Source of the DNA: Streptomyces yatensis
GTDB taxonomy: Bacteria; Actinomycetota; Actinomycetes; Streptomycetales; Streptomycetaceae
DNA length: 64,000 nucleotides
Assembly (NCBI RefSeq): GCF_018069625.1
Contig: NZ_CP072941.1
Coordinates: 2,728,001-2,792,000 of the forward strand
Direction of reading: 5' to 3'
The position numbers were made by a program, and so were the translations under genes. The notes below the pieces were generated by a model. It had not been told where the DNA came from and made no database searches. It saw nothing but the letters and a program-made list of their open reading frames with translations. Numbering within the stretch: the first letter of the stretch is position 1; each line of letters begins with the position of its first letter. Below are positions 51,574-58,881 of this stretch, piece after piece.

Positions 51574-51957
51574 ATGCAGCGAGGCAGCGACCGGCTGAGC
51601 GTCCACAAGGACGACGAGATGAAGCACGAGCTCCAGGGGCTGATCCGCTCCGGGCACCCGACCCGTGCCGAGGAGTGGCACGACCCGGAGCCGGCCGCCG
51701 ACGACGACCCGGACGTGACCATGGGGCCGATCCCGGCCCGCGGGACGACCGGTGAGGCCGAGGCGGTGCGGTTCGAGTTCGCGCGCCGGCTGGGACGTAC
51801 GTCGTTCCCCGCCGATCGTGAGGAGCTGTTGCGCGTCCTGGAGGAACGGCACGCACCGGACGGTCTGATCGCTCTGGCCGAGGAACTGCCCGCGGACCGG
51901 ACGTTCCACACGGTGCAGGAGGTGGTCTCGGCGCTGGGGCTGCGCCCGGCCTCGTAG
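51574..51957 (+). CDS. DUF2795 domain protein
   Basis: The 127-residue protein starts with a charged segment (SVHKDDEMKHELQGLIRSGH) and ends in the DUF2795-like helical pattern RTSFPADREELLRVLEERHA, ALAEELPADRTFHTVQEVVS. DUF2795 proteins are small, soluble, of unknown function and common beside stress genes in actinobacteria. GAGGAAGGGG precedes ATG 51574. The 77-base gap to the baeRF2 gene contains a short direct repeat (CCCGGGAGACGAC) and the genes are likely co-transcribed. Confidence 0.85.
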   Translation: MQRGSDRLSVHKDDEMKHELQGLIRSGHPTRAEEWHDPEPAADDDPDVTMGPIPARGTTGEAEAVRFEFARRLGRTSFPADREELLRVLEERHAPDGLIALAEELPADRTFHTVQEVVSALGLRPAS

Positions 51958-52138
51958 GACATGGAGGGACGGCGAGACTCGATGGGGCGGCCAGCCATGG
52001 TGGGACGCCCAGACATGGCGGGCCGGCCAGACTGGTGGGACGCCCAGTCATGGAGGGCCGGCGCACACCGGCACGCATAGTCCCCGCCCCGCGCGGGTAC
52101 TGCGGGCAGCACATCACCCACGAAGGGGAGGTGGACAG

Positions 52139-52522
52139 ATGTCCCAGGACCCACCTCGCTATGTGCGGGAAGTCATGACGCGGCCCGTGGTCTGGGTGCA
52201 CCCCGATGCCTCGCTGGTGGAAGCCGCTCAGGTGATGCGCGCACAGGGCATCGGCGATGTGCTGGTCGCCAGCGACGGGGAGCTGCTCGGTGTGCTCACC
52301 GACCGTGACATCACTCTCCGCGCCGTCGCCGAGGGCATCGACCCCCTCGCCGTCACCTGCCATGCCGTGTGCACGCCGGACCCGGTGACCATCGGGCCGG
52401 ACGAGGAGCTGGCCGAGGCGGCCGCACTCATGCGGAGACATGCGGTAGCGCGGCTTCCGGTCGTCGAGGCGGGGCGTCCGCTGGGCGTGATCAGCCTGGG
52501 CGATGTGACGGAGCCGCCCTGA
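52139..52522 (+). CDS. Two-CBS-domain protein
   Basis: The 127-residue protein has tandem CBS motifs: VREVMTRPVVWVHPDASLVE with LLGVLTDRDITLRAV, and then PDPVTIGPDEELAEAAALMR with PLGVISLGDV. CBS pairs bind adenine nucleotides as energy sensors. Small stand-alone forms resemble hypoxic response protein 1 (Rv2626c). GAAGGGGAGG lies about nine bases before ATG 52139. The 181-base gap upstream has short GCCAGACATGG-type repeats and no gene. Confidence 0.92.
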   Translation: MSQDPPRYVREVMTRPVVWVHPDASLVEAAQVMRAQGIGDVLVASDGELLGVLTDRDITLRAVAEGIDPLAVTCHAVCTPDPVTIGPDEELAEAAALMRRHAVARLPVVEAGRPLGVISLGDVTEPP

Positions 52523-52542
52523 ATTCCCGCGGCACGTTCCGC

Positions 52543-52580
52543 CGAAGGGGCGGCGGGGGTCCTCCCCCGCCGCCCCTTCG
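52543..52580 (+). terminator. Terminator of the baeRF2/DUF2795/CBS group
   Basis: CGAAGGGGCGGCGGGGG (52543-52559) pairs perfectly with bases 52564-52580 around a TCCT loop. It begins 20 bases after the CBS stop. Confidence 0.9.
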
Positions 52581-52722
52581 CCATTTCGGCATGACGCTCA
52601 CGGCGCCGCACGGCGCCGCACACAACGCCGCTGCCTGCATAGTGAGACGGTTCTTCTCGTGATGCGAGATGCCTTCTACCGTGGAGCCACCCGCTCGCCG
52701 GTCCCGAAGGGGGAGTTCCGCC

Positions 52723-53538
52723 ATGCCGAAGGACGCCGCCGTCTACACCCACGGCCACCATGAGTCGGTGCTGCGCTCGCACACCTGGCGCACGGCGGCC
52801 AACTCCGCCGCATACCTCACCGGCCGTCTGCGGCCCCATATGCGGATCCTGGACATCGGCTGCGGCCCCGGCACCATCACCGCCGACCTGGCCGAACTGG
52901 TCCCCCAGGGACAGGTCACGGGCATCGACGCCGAGGACTCCGTCCTGGAGCGGGCCCGCTCGGTGGCCGAGGAGCGCGGGCTGGCGAACGTGTCCTTCGC
53001 GGTCGCCGACGTCCACGCGCTGGACTACCCCGACGACTCCTTCTGCGTGGTCCACGCCCATCAGGTGCTGCAGCACGTCGGCGACCCGGTGGGGGCGCTG
53101 CGCGAGATGCGGCGGGTGTGCGCGCCGGGCGGCGTCGTGGCGGTGCGCGACTCCGACTACGCCGCCATGACCTGGTATCCATCCGTGCCCGGCCTGGACG
53201 GCTGGCTGGATCTCTACCGCCGGGTCGCGCGGGCCAACGGCGGTGAGCCGGACGCCGGTCGCAGGCTGCGCTCCTGGGCGCTGGAGGCGGGGTTCACCGA
53301 CATCGACATCACCTCGACCGCCTCGGCGTGGTGCTACGCCACCGAGGAGGAGCGGGCGTGGTGGAGCGGGCTGTGGGCGGACCGCACGGTCGCCTCCGCC
53401 TACGCCCGGCGCGCGGTGGACGGCGGCCATGCCACCGAGGAGGAGCTGCGGTCGATCGCGGAGGCGTGGCGGGCGTGGGGCGAGGCCCCGGACGGTTGGT
53501 TCGCCGTCCTGCACGGTGAGATCCTCTGCCGCGTCTGA
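52723..53538 (+). CDS. Class I SAM-dependent methyltransferase (UbiE-like)
   Basis: The 271-residue protein has motif I as MRILDIGCGPGTITADLAEL and motif II/III in VTGIDAEDSVLERARSVAEE and VVHAHQVLQHVGDPVGAL, then EMRRVCAPGGVVAVRDSDYA. It follows the general ubiquinone/menaquinone or small-molecule C/O-methyltransferase pattern. The target is unknown. GGGGGAG lies before ATG 52723; the longer frame at 52669 adds only a basic low-complexity start. The 143-base space before it has its own promoter after the terminator. Confidence 0.9.
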   Translation: MPKDAAVYTHGHHESVLRSHTWRTAANSAAYLTGRLRPHMRILDIGCGPGTITADLAELVPQGQVTGIDAEDSVLERARSVAEERGLANVSFAVADVHALDYPDDSFCVVHAHQVLQHVGDPVGALREMRRVCAPGGVVAVRDSDYAAMTWYPSVPGLDGWLDLYRRVARANGGEPDAGRRLRSWALEAGFTDIDITSTASAWCYATEEERAWWSGLWADRTVASAYARRAVDGGHATEEELRSIAEAWRAWGEAPDGWFAVLHGEILCRV

Positions 53539-53561
53539 GCAGTTCAACTAGGCTCGCCCGC

Positions 53562-53915
53562 ATGGATATTCTGGGGACTTCACTCCGCGTGTGCGTCGAC
53601 GATCTGGATTCGGCGATCGCCGTCTACGAACGGCTGACGGGAGCCGAGGCGGTGCGCTTCCAGCGCGGGCCCGTCTCCGTCGCGGCGGTCGGCTGCTTCT
53701 TTCTGATGAGCGGTCCGGAGTCGGAACTGTCGATTCTTCGCAAGATCACGGCGACGATCGCGGTGAAGGACGTGGACGAGGCGATCGCGGATCTCACGGC
53801 CGTCGGTGGGCAGATCGTGGCCGGTCCACTGCCCGCCCCCGTGGGCCGGACCCTGGTGGCGCGCCACCCCGACGGCTCGATCTTCGAGTACGTCGACCGG
53901 AATCCGATGGCGTGA
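53562..53915 (+). CDS. VOC/glyoxalase-fold protein
   Basis: The 117-residue protein has the single VOC domain: ILGTSLRVCVDDLDSAIAVY at the start, and VARHPDGSIFEYVDRNP at the end with the metal-site Glu. Such proteins act as lyases, dioxygenases or drug-binding immunity factors after dimerisation; no metal-site His is obvious at the N-terminus, so catalysis is doubtful. It is 23 bases downstream of the methyltransferase, with CTAGGCTCGCCCGC before ATG 53562. Confidence 0.85.
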   Translation: MDILGTSLRVCVDDLDSAIAVYERLTGAEAVRFQRGPVSVAAVGCFFLMSGPESELSILRKITATIAVKDVDEAIADLTAVGGQIVAGPLPAPVGRTLVARHPDGSIFEYVDRNPMA

Positions 53916-53947
53916 CCCGCCCGTGAACTCACCGTCCGGCAGACCCG

Positions 53948-54400
53948 TCAGGAGGGCGGTCCCGGATCCTCGGTGAGCTCCCCGTCGTCGAACTCCTCGT
54001 ACTCCTCGTAGAGATCGTCCACATCACGGAGCTCATCGCTCTTGATCCGGACCGCCTCTTCCTCGGCGGACAGCCCGCTGGTCGAGCCCTCCTGGGAGTA
54101 GACGTCCTGCTCCCGCGGGAAGTCGGGGTCCGGCTCGTCGTACAGCAGCCCCGCGCGTTCCGCCTCGGTGCCGACCGGCTCCCCGGTCTCCGGCTCCTCA
54201 TCGGTCAAGCGCTCCTCGAGCGACTCCCGCTCATGCGTCTCCGCGCTCGTGGTGTCCCGGTACGCGGCGATCGTCGGCTCATCCCCGGGCACGGGCAACT
54301 GCTCAGGATCCTCGGCCCGCTGCTGCTCGGGCGTACCGTCCTGCAGATCGGGGATCCCCTCGTCCTCGGGATCCGCGCCGGGGTCATGCGGTGTCCTCAC
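53948..54400 (-). CDS. DUF5709-like acidic protein
   Basis: The 150-residue protein is rich in Glu and Asp. TPHDPGADPEDEGIPDLQDG and AERAGLLYDEPDPDFPREQD followed by SAEEEAVRIK match the DUF5709 pattern of Streptomyces. The C-terminus is DDLYEEYEEFDDGELTED. No function is known; it is likely soluble and disordered. GTG 54400 follows AAGGAG by eight bases, which decides the start over a longer frame that runs through repeat DNA. Confidence 0.78.
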   Translation of the reverse strand: MRTPHDPGADPEDEGIPDLQDGTPEQQRAEDPEQLPVPGDEPTIAAYRDTTSAETHERESLEERLTDEEPETGEPVGTEAERAGLLYDEPDPDFPREQDVYSQEGSTSGLSAEEEAVRIKSDELRDVDDLYEEYEEFDDGELTEDPGPPS

Positions 54401-55193
54401 GGTCGCGGCTCCTTCCGCTCGCTCATGCGCTATGCCGACATCCGCGCCCGGGTGCCCCGATGGCCCAGCCCTATGCGAACCGGGCCGCGGCGACGCGAAC
54501 GCGGACGGAGCCGCACAGGCCCATGGGGGACGCAGCCCAAGTGCGGGGCGCGTCCGCCCGCCCCCTGCGCCCCGGGCAGGCCCGCTCGCGAGCACGGCCG
54601 CTGTCGGGCGAGGCCGCCTGGGGGCGCAAGCCGGTCAGGCCCCTATGCGGACCACGGGCCACTGAGAGGGCGCAGACCGCCTGCGGGCACGCCCCGGCCA
54701 GGCCCGCTCTCGAGCAATGCCGCCTGCGGGCACAACCCGGCCAGCCCACGCACCATGCGGGGGGCGGAACCCGAGCAGGCCGCCATGCGGACCGCAGCCC
54801 ACTTGGGGGGCACAGGCCACCTGCGGCCGCTTGCCGAGCAGGCCCCCTCTCGTCCATGACCGCCTCCGGCGAGAACCCAGACAGCCCCACTCCCGGACGA
54901 AGCCACCTGCGGGCACAACCCGATCAGGCAACGCGCCACGCGGGCGCAATCCCGGGCATGCCCCCACGCGGGACGCAGGCCGCTGCAGGCCGCTTGCGGG
55001 CGCTACCCGGGCACGCCCGCTTCCGGCCGGGGCCGAGCGCAACCGGGGCAGACCCGCTTCCGGACGAGACTGTCTGCGGGCCGCGGGGGGCAACCAGGCG
55101 AGCCCGCTTCGCGCGAAGCCGCCTGGGGGCGCCCTCGAGCGCAGGACGCTCGGGGGCGCACCCCGTACCGACCCAATGCGGGCCGTAGGCCCG
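54401..55193. repeat. 0.8-kb region of degenerate 43/63-bp repeats
   Basis: From about 54569 to 55150 the DNA is built of units beginning CAGGCCCGCT or close variants. Hand measurement gives successive unit lengths of about 59, 63, 43, 34, 63, 43, 43, 61 and 63 bases. The longer form seems to be the 43-bp unit plus about 20 bases. Several contain CTGCGGGCACAACCCGG. No frame reads as a protein on either strand. It lies upstream of the DUF5709 gene and downstream of the DUF5107 gene. Confidence 0.75.
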
Positions 55194-57473
55194 CTACGTG
55201 GGGCGCATTCGGAATTCGTAGCGGCCGGGCAGTGGGTGCTCGGTCCTGGCCCGGGCCCGGGCTTCCTCGGTCAGGGGCTCATCTGTCCCCGCCACCAGCC
55301 GCTCCACGATCGCGTACCACGTGTCGCTCAACGCCTCGTCGCCCTCGCGCAGATCGCAGACCTCGAAGCCCTCGTCGAAGACGGCGCGGGCAGCCGGGGC
55401 GTCGCCCTGGGCCAGGAGCACCTGGGCGCGCAGCAGCCGGAAGCGGCCACGGGACCGGATGGTGGGGCGCAGGGCGTCGAGGACCGCTGTGGCGTCGCCG
55501 GCGCGGTCGGCCGCGAGCAGCGCGACGATCGCCTCCCGGCCGAGCGCCGTCTCGGCCGCCTCCAGGGCGACCGGGTCGGCGGTGGCGGCGACGGGCGGTG
55601 CGGCCAGCGAGACGGCCGTCGGGGTCGGCGCTCCGGCCGGCTCTGCCCCCTGCGCCGCGCCCCCTCCTACTCCCGGCCCCTGCCCCGCTCCCGCCGCTTC
55701 GAGCACCGGATCGGCTTCGAGCACCGGATCGGCTTCGAGCACCGGATCCGCTTCGAGCGCCGGATCCGCTTCGAGCGCCGGGTCCGCCTCCCCCGGCGGG
55801 ACGGCGCCCGAGGCGAGGAGGAGCTGTACGGCGCGCAGCAGCCGGTCCGCCGCGCGTGCCGGATGGCCGGAGGCGGTGTCGGCGACGGCCAGACAGCGCA
55901 GTGCCCAGGGCGTCTCGGCGCACCGCAGCGACCGCTCCCAGCTGCGCTCGGCCTGTGCGCGGTCGCCCGCATGCCACTGGGCGACGCCCAGGTGGTATTC
56001 GGCGGCGGCGGTCGAGGGGGCCGCTTCGAGGAGGTCGCGCCAGGCGGGCGCGACCAGGGAGGCCCCGGGGTCGGCCCGGGAGGGGCCCGGCTCCCAGTCG
56101 GGGAGGGCGCCGGTGCGCAGCAACCGGCGCCACGGCTCCTGGTCCTCCCCCAGCGTGCCCGGGTCGAACGGCGTACCGGGCAGCTCGAACCCGCCGCGCT
56201 CGGCCTCCAGCGCGCCCCAGCCGGAGCCGGTCGCGAGACGCTCCGCCGGTTCCGCGTCGGCGTACGGGCGCCAGGCGGCGTAGGCCGCGTCGACCGCGGC
56301 GCGCGGCAGCGCCGCCTCCAGCCGGGTCTCGGTCTCACGGCGGGCGGCCGCCCAGTCGGTGCCGTGGACGGCGGCCGGGTCGGCGGTCAGCGGGCCGTAC
56401 GCCTCCAGCCAGGCGAACTCCTCGCCCGCCTCCAGCGGGATGTGCTCGAGCTGGGTGCGGGCGAGCCCGGCCTGGATCTCGGCGTAGCCGCCGGTGCCGG
56501 GCTCGGTCAGCCACTGCTGCCAGCGCCGCCCCCCGGGGCCCGCGCCCCAGACGAAGAGCTTGCGGCCGCGCAGCAGATCGGTCGAGGTCTGGACGAGGCC
56601 GCTGCCGTCGGCGTCGAGCGAGGCGATCCAGCGGCGGGCGCCGTCGGGCACCTCGTAGAAGTAGTCGGCGGGGTAGGCGCCGCGGAGCGGATAGGTGCGG
56701 TCGGCGCCGTCCCACTCCGGGACCGGAACCCGGCTGAGGGTGCGGGCGTAGCCGAAGTGCCAGGCGTCGTCGGCGGGGGCGAGGACGCGGGTGTGCTCGT
56801 CCTCGGGGACGGCGATGTTGGACCACCAGTAGACGGGGGCGGGGAGGTGGTGGGGGTTGCGGATCCTGACGCCCACGTAGAGGAACGCGGAGTCGGCGGG
56901 CAGCCACAGATCCACCTGGAAGGGCAGATCGCGCAGCCGCTCCCACTCCCACAGCCGCACCATCGCGCCCCCTTCGGCGGCGTCGGGGGCGGGGACGCGG
57001 GCGGCGTGCAGGGGTGCGCAGGACAGGGTGGTGTGGCCGGTGGCGCCGATGTTCCACTCGATCCCGCCGGAGAACCAGGCGCCGTTGAGGGCGAAGTCGG
57101 CGGGCTGGAGCACCGGGTTGCGGTACAGCAGCTCGGTGTCGGCGGAATGACCGGTGGCCTTGTGGATCAGCGAGTGGACCCGGCCGCCGAGCCCGGGCAG
57201 CACCGTGGCCCGCAGCCGGTCGTTCTCCAGGACGATGGCGTCGAGCGTGGCGGGGGCGCGGTCGCGGCCGTAGCCGTCGCGCAGCCGGACCGGCAGCACC
57301 GACCGCAGGGGGGCATGGGCGACCTGGCGGGCCATGTCGGCGGGGAGCGTGGCCCGGACGCGGTCGTCCACGCGGTGCACCTCGTCGAGGGGACGCAGCG
57401 CGGGCAGGGGGTTGTCGGGCCCGACGGGGGCGGTGGGAAGGGTCAGGGTGGTACGTCGCACGCTCGTGGCCAC
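55194..57473 (-). CDS. DUF5107/TPR-repeat protein, probable carbohydrate-related
   Basis: The 759-residue protein has an N-terminal beta-sandwich of the DUF5107 type, reminiscent of galactose-mutarotase folds: VLENDRLRATVLPGLGGRVH, YRNPVLQPADFALNGAWFSG and GGIEWNIGATGHT. From about residue 460 it contains TPR-like helices (AAAEYHLGVAQWHAGDRAQA, then LLRAQVLLAQGDAPAARAVF). Between them lies a hexapeptide repeat E-A-D-P-[AV]-L, five times. Actinobacterial relatives occur beside glycoside hydrolases; a role in carbohydrate binding is likely. ATG 57473 begins MATSVRRTTLTLP with GAGGCAGCC upstream. Confidence 0.85.
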   Translation of the reverse strand: MATSVRRTTLTLPTAPVGPDNPLPALRPLDEVHRVDDRVRATLPADMARQVAHAPLRSVLPVRLRDGYGRDRAPATLDAIVLENDRLRATVLPGLGGRVHSLIHKATGHSADTELLYRNPVLQPADFALNGAWFSGGIEWNIGATGHTTLSCAPLHAARVPAPDAAEGGAMVRLWEWERLRDLPFQVDLWLPADSAFLYVGVRIRNPHHLPAPVYWWSNIAVPEDEHTRVLAPADDAWHFGYARTLSRVPVPEWDGADRTYPLRGAYPADYFYEVPDGARRWIASLDADGSGLVQTSTDLLRGRKLFVWGAGPGGRRWQQWLTEPGTGGYAEIQAGLARTQLEHIPLEAGEEFAWLEAYGPLTADPAAVHGTDWAAARRETETRLEAALPRAAVDAAYAAWRPYADAEPAERLATGSGWGALEAERGGFELPGTPFDPGTLGEDQEPWRRLLRTGALPDWEPGPSRADPGASLVAPAWRDLLEAAPSTAAAEYHLGVAQWHAGDRAQAERSWERSLRCAETPWALRCLAVADTASGHPARAADRLLRAVQLLLASGAVPPGEADPALEADPALEADPVLEADPVLEADPVLEAAGAGQGPGVGGGAAQGAEPAGAPTPTAVSLAAPPVAATADPVALEAAETALGREAIVALLAADRAGDATAVLDALRPTIRSRGRFRLLRAQVLLAQGDAPAARAVFDEGFEVCDLREGDEALSDTWYAIVERLVAGTDEPLTEEARARARTEHPLPGRYEFRMRPT
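55697..55790 (-). repeat. 18-bp tandem repeat encoding EADP[AV]L
   Basis: Five 18-bp units (core CGAGCACCGGATCGGCTT and variants such as CGAGCGCCGGATCCGCTT) encode the repeated hexapeptide in the DUF5107 protein. All copies keep the frame. Confidence 0.9.
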
Positions 57474-57590
57474 GGGCTGCCTCGCTCCGACTGCCTTGGG
57501 TCACCTCGGTGCGGCGACCGTCCGATGACCATGGAACAACGTCGCGGGGCCCGCTGAACAGAGCCGCTTCGGACCGATCATGGTGCCCCG

Positions 57591-58145
57591 TCAGCCAGGA
57601 CCGGTCCCCTGGTCCAGCATGTCGCTGGTCATGGCCCAGCGCTCATGGTCGCGCCACCCGCCCTCGATATAGAGGAAGTCCGGGGAAAACCCTTCCAGCC
57701 GGAAGCCATGGCGCTTCACCAGCCCCAACGACGCCTTGTTGCCCGGCTGGATGTTGACCTCGACACGGTGCAGCCCCAGGGGCCCGAAGGCATGGCGCAG
57801 CACGAGCCCCAGCGCCTCGGACATATAGCCCTGTCCGGCGGCGGGCGGAAAGGCTCCGTAGCCGATCGAGCCGCACTGGAAGGCGCCGCGCACAATGTTG
57901 TTGATGTTGATGAACCCGGCCATCTCGCCGGTCTCCCGGGCACAGACGAGGAAGCCCTCGCGGTCCTCGCGCTCCAGCTGGGCGATGTAGTGCAGATAGG
58001 CGCGCTCGGTGGTGGGGAGGGTGAGCCAGGGGCGGTGGAACTCCATGCTCTCCCGGGCGCGCCTGACGAACTCCGCACCGTCCGCGCGGGTGGTGCGGCG
58101 GATGGCCGCCCGGGTTCCCTCGGTGACATACCGGACGTCAGGCAT
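57591..58145 (-). CDS. RimJ/RimL-type GNAT acetyltransferase
   Basis: The 184-residue protein has GNAT motifs typical of ribosomal-protein-alanine acetyltransferases: ESMEFHRPWLTLPTTERAYL, AGFININNIVRGAFQCGSIG, QGYMSEALGLVLRHAFGPLG and HRVEVNIQPGNKASLGLVKR. It acetylates a protein N-terminal or small amine. Its ATG 58145 overlaps the phosphopantetheinyl transferase 3' end by eight bases, so it is the last gene of the peptidase operon. The start fits the family; an upstream ATG would run further into the transferase gene. Confidence 0.9.
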   Translation of the reverse strand: MPDVRYVTEGTRAAIRRTTRADGAEFVRRARESMEFHRPWLTLPTTERAYLHYIAQLEREDREGFLVCARETGEMAGFININNIVRGAFQCGSIGYGAFPPAAGQGYMSEALGLVLRHAFGPLGLHRVEVNIQPGNKASLGLVKRHGFRLEGFSPDFLYIEGGWRDHERWAMTSDMLDQGTGPG

Positions 58146-58881
58146 GCGGCAATGATGACAGCAGCGCCATGGCCGCCGCATAGCCGGAGCCACCGGATAT
58201 CGACGTGTCCACGGGGATGTCGGTCATCGTCCACGGGCCGACCGGCACGGCGGAGAGCCCGGTGCCGACATAGTTGACCGCGGGGTCGCGGGACAGGCCG
58301 GTGCCCAGGCCCTTGAGATAGGCCTCCTTGCGGGTCCAGCAGCGGGCGAAGGCGGCGGGCCGGTCGGCCGGTGCCAGCGCGTCCAGCTCGGCGCGCTCCT
58401 TGGGATGCAGGCTCTCGGCGACCTGGTCGACCACCGAGGCGGGCTGCAGCTTCTCCACGTCCACGCCGACCGGGGAGCCCGCGAAGGCGAAGAGCACCAG
58501 ATCACCGGCGTGCGACATGTTGAAGTGCAGCGGGGTGCCGGACACGGCGGGGCGGCCGTGCGGACCGCCGCAGCCGGGGCACGCCTCACGGGTGAACGGA
58601 ACGTCGGCCGGGGAGATGCCCAGATAGGCGCCGAGCAGCTCGCGCAGCCCCAGATGGGCCGCCGTATAGCGCTCGCGGTCCTCAGCCCGCAGGAACTTCC
58701 CCGCCCGCTCCCGCTCCCCGGCGTCCAGGATCGTGCCGGGCGCGCCCGGGTCCATGGCCGCGGTGTACCGGGAGACGCTGAGCAGCCAGGTCTCGGGCTC
58801 GCCGCCCTGCGGCCAGGCACCGGCGACGGCGGCGGGCAACGGCTCGGAGCCGACGATGCGCGGGGCCGATGGGGGTGTCAA
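58138..58881 (-). CDS. Sfp-type 4'-phosphopantetheinyl transferase
   Basis: The 247-residue protein has motif GVDVEKLQPAS with the Mg-binding Asp and Glu, and ARCWTRKEAYLKGLGTGLS with the KEA motif, both typical of Sfp/AcpS-type enzymes. PLHFNMSHAGDLVLFAFAG supplies the first conserved block. It transfers the phosphopantetheine arm from CoA to carrier proteins. The start is TTG 58881, four bases overlapping the S9 peptidase stop (TTGA) with GGAGGAG eight bases upstream. Wide-specificity forms serve polyketide and nonribosomal synthetases, including spore-pigment ACPs in principle. It is unusual to be embedded in a peptidase operon. Confidence 0.93.
   Translation of the reverse strand: MTPPSAPRIVGSEPLPAAVAGAWPQGGEPETWLLSVSRYTAAMDPGAPGTILDAGERERAGKFLRAEDRERYTAAHLGLRELLGAYLGISPADVPFTREACPGCGGPHGRPAVSGTPLHFNMSHAGDLVLFAFAGSPVGVDVEKLQPASVVDQVAESLHPKERAELDALAPADRPAAFARCWTRKEAYLKGLGTGLSRDPAVNYVGTGLSAVPVGPWTMTDIPVDTSISGGSGYAAAMALLSSLPHA

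Noticed and set aside
54569..55150. Possible CRISPR array or repeat-coded protein
   Set aside because: Unit length varies between 34 and 63 bases, there are no constant repeats with unique spacers, and no frame is protein-like.
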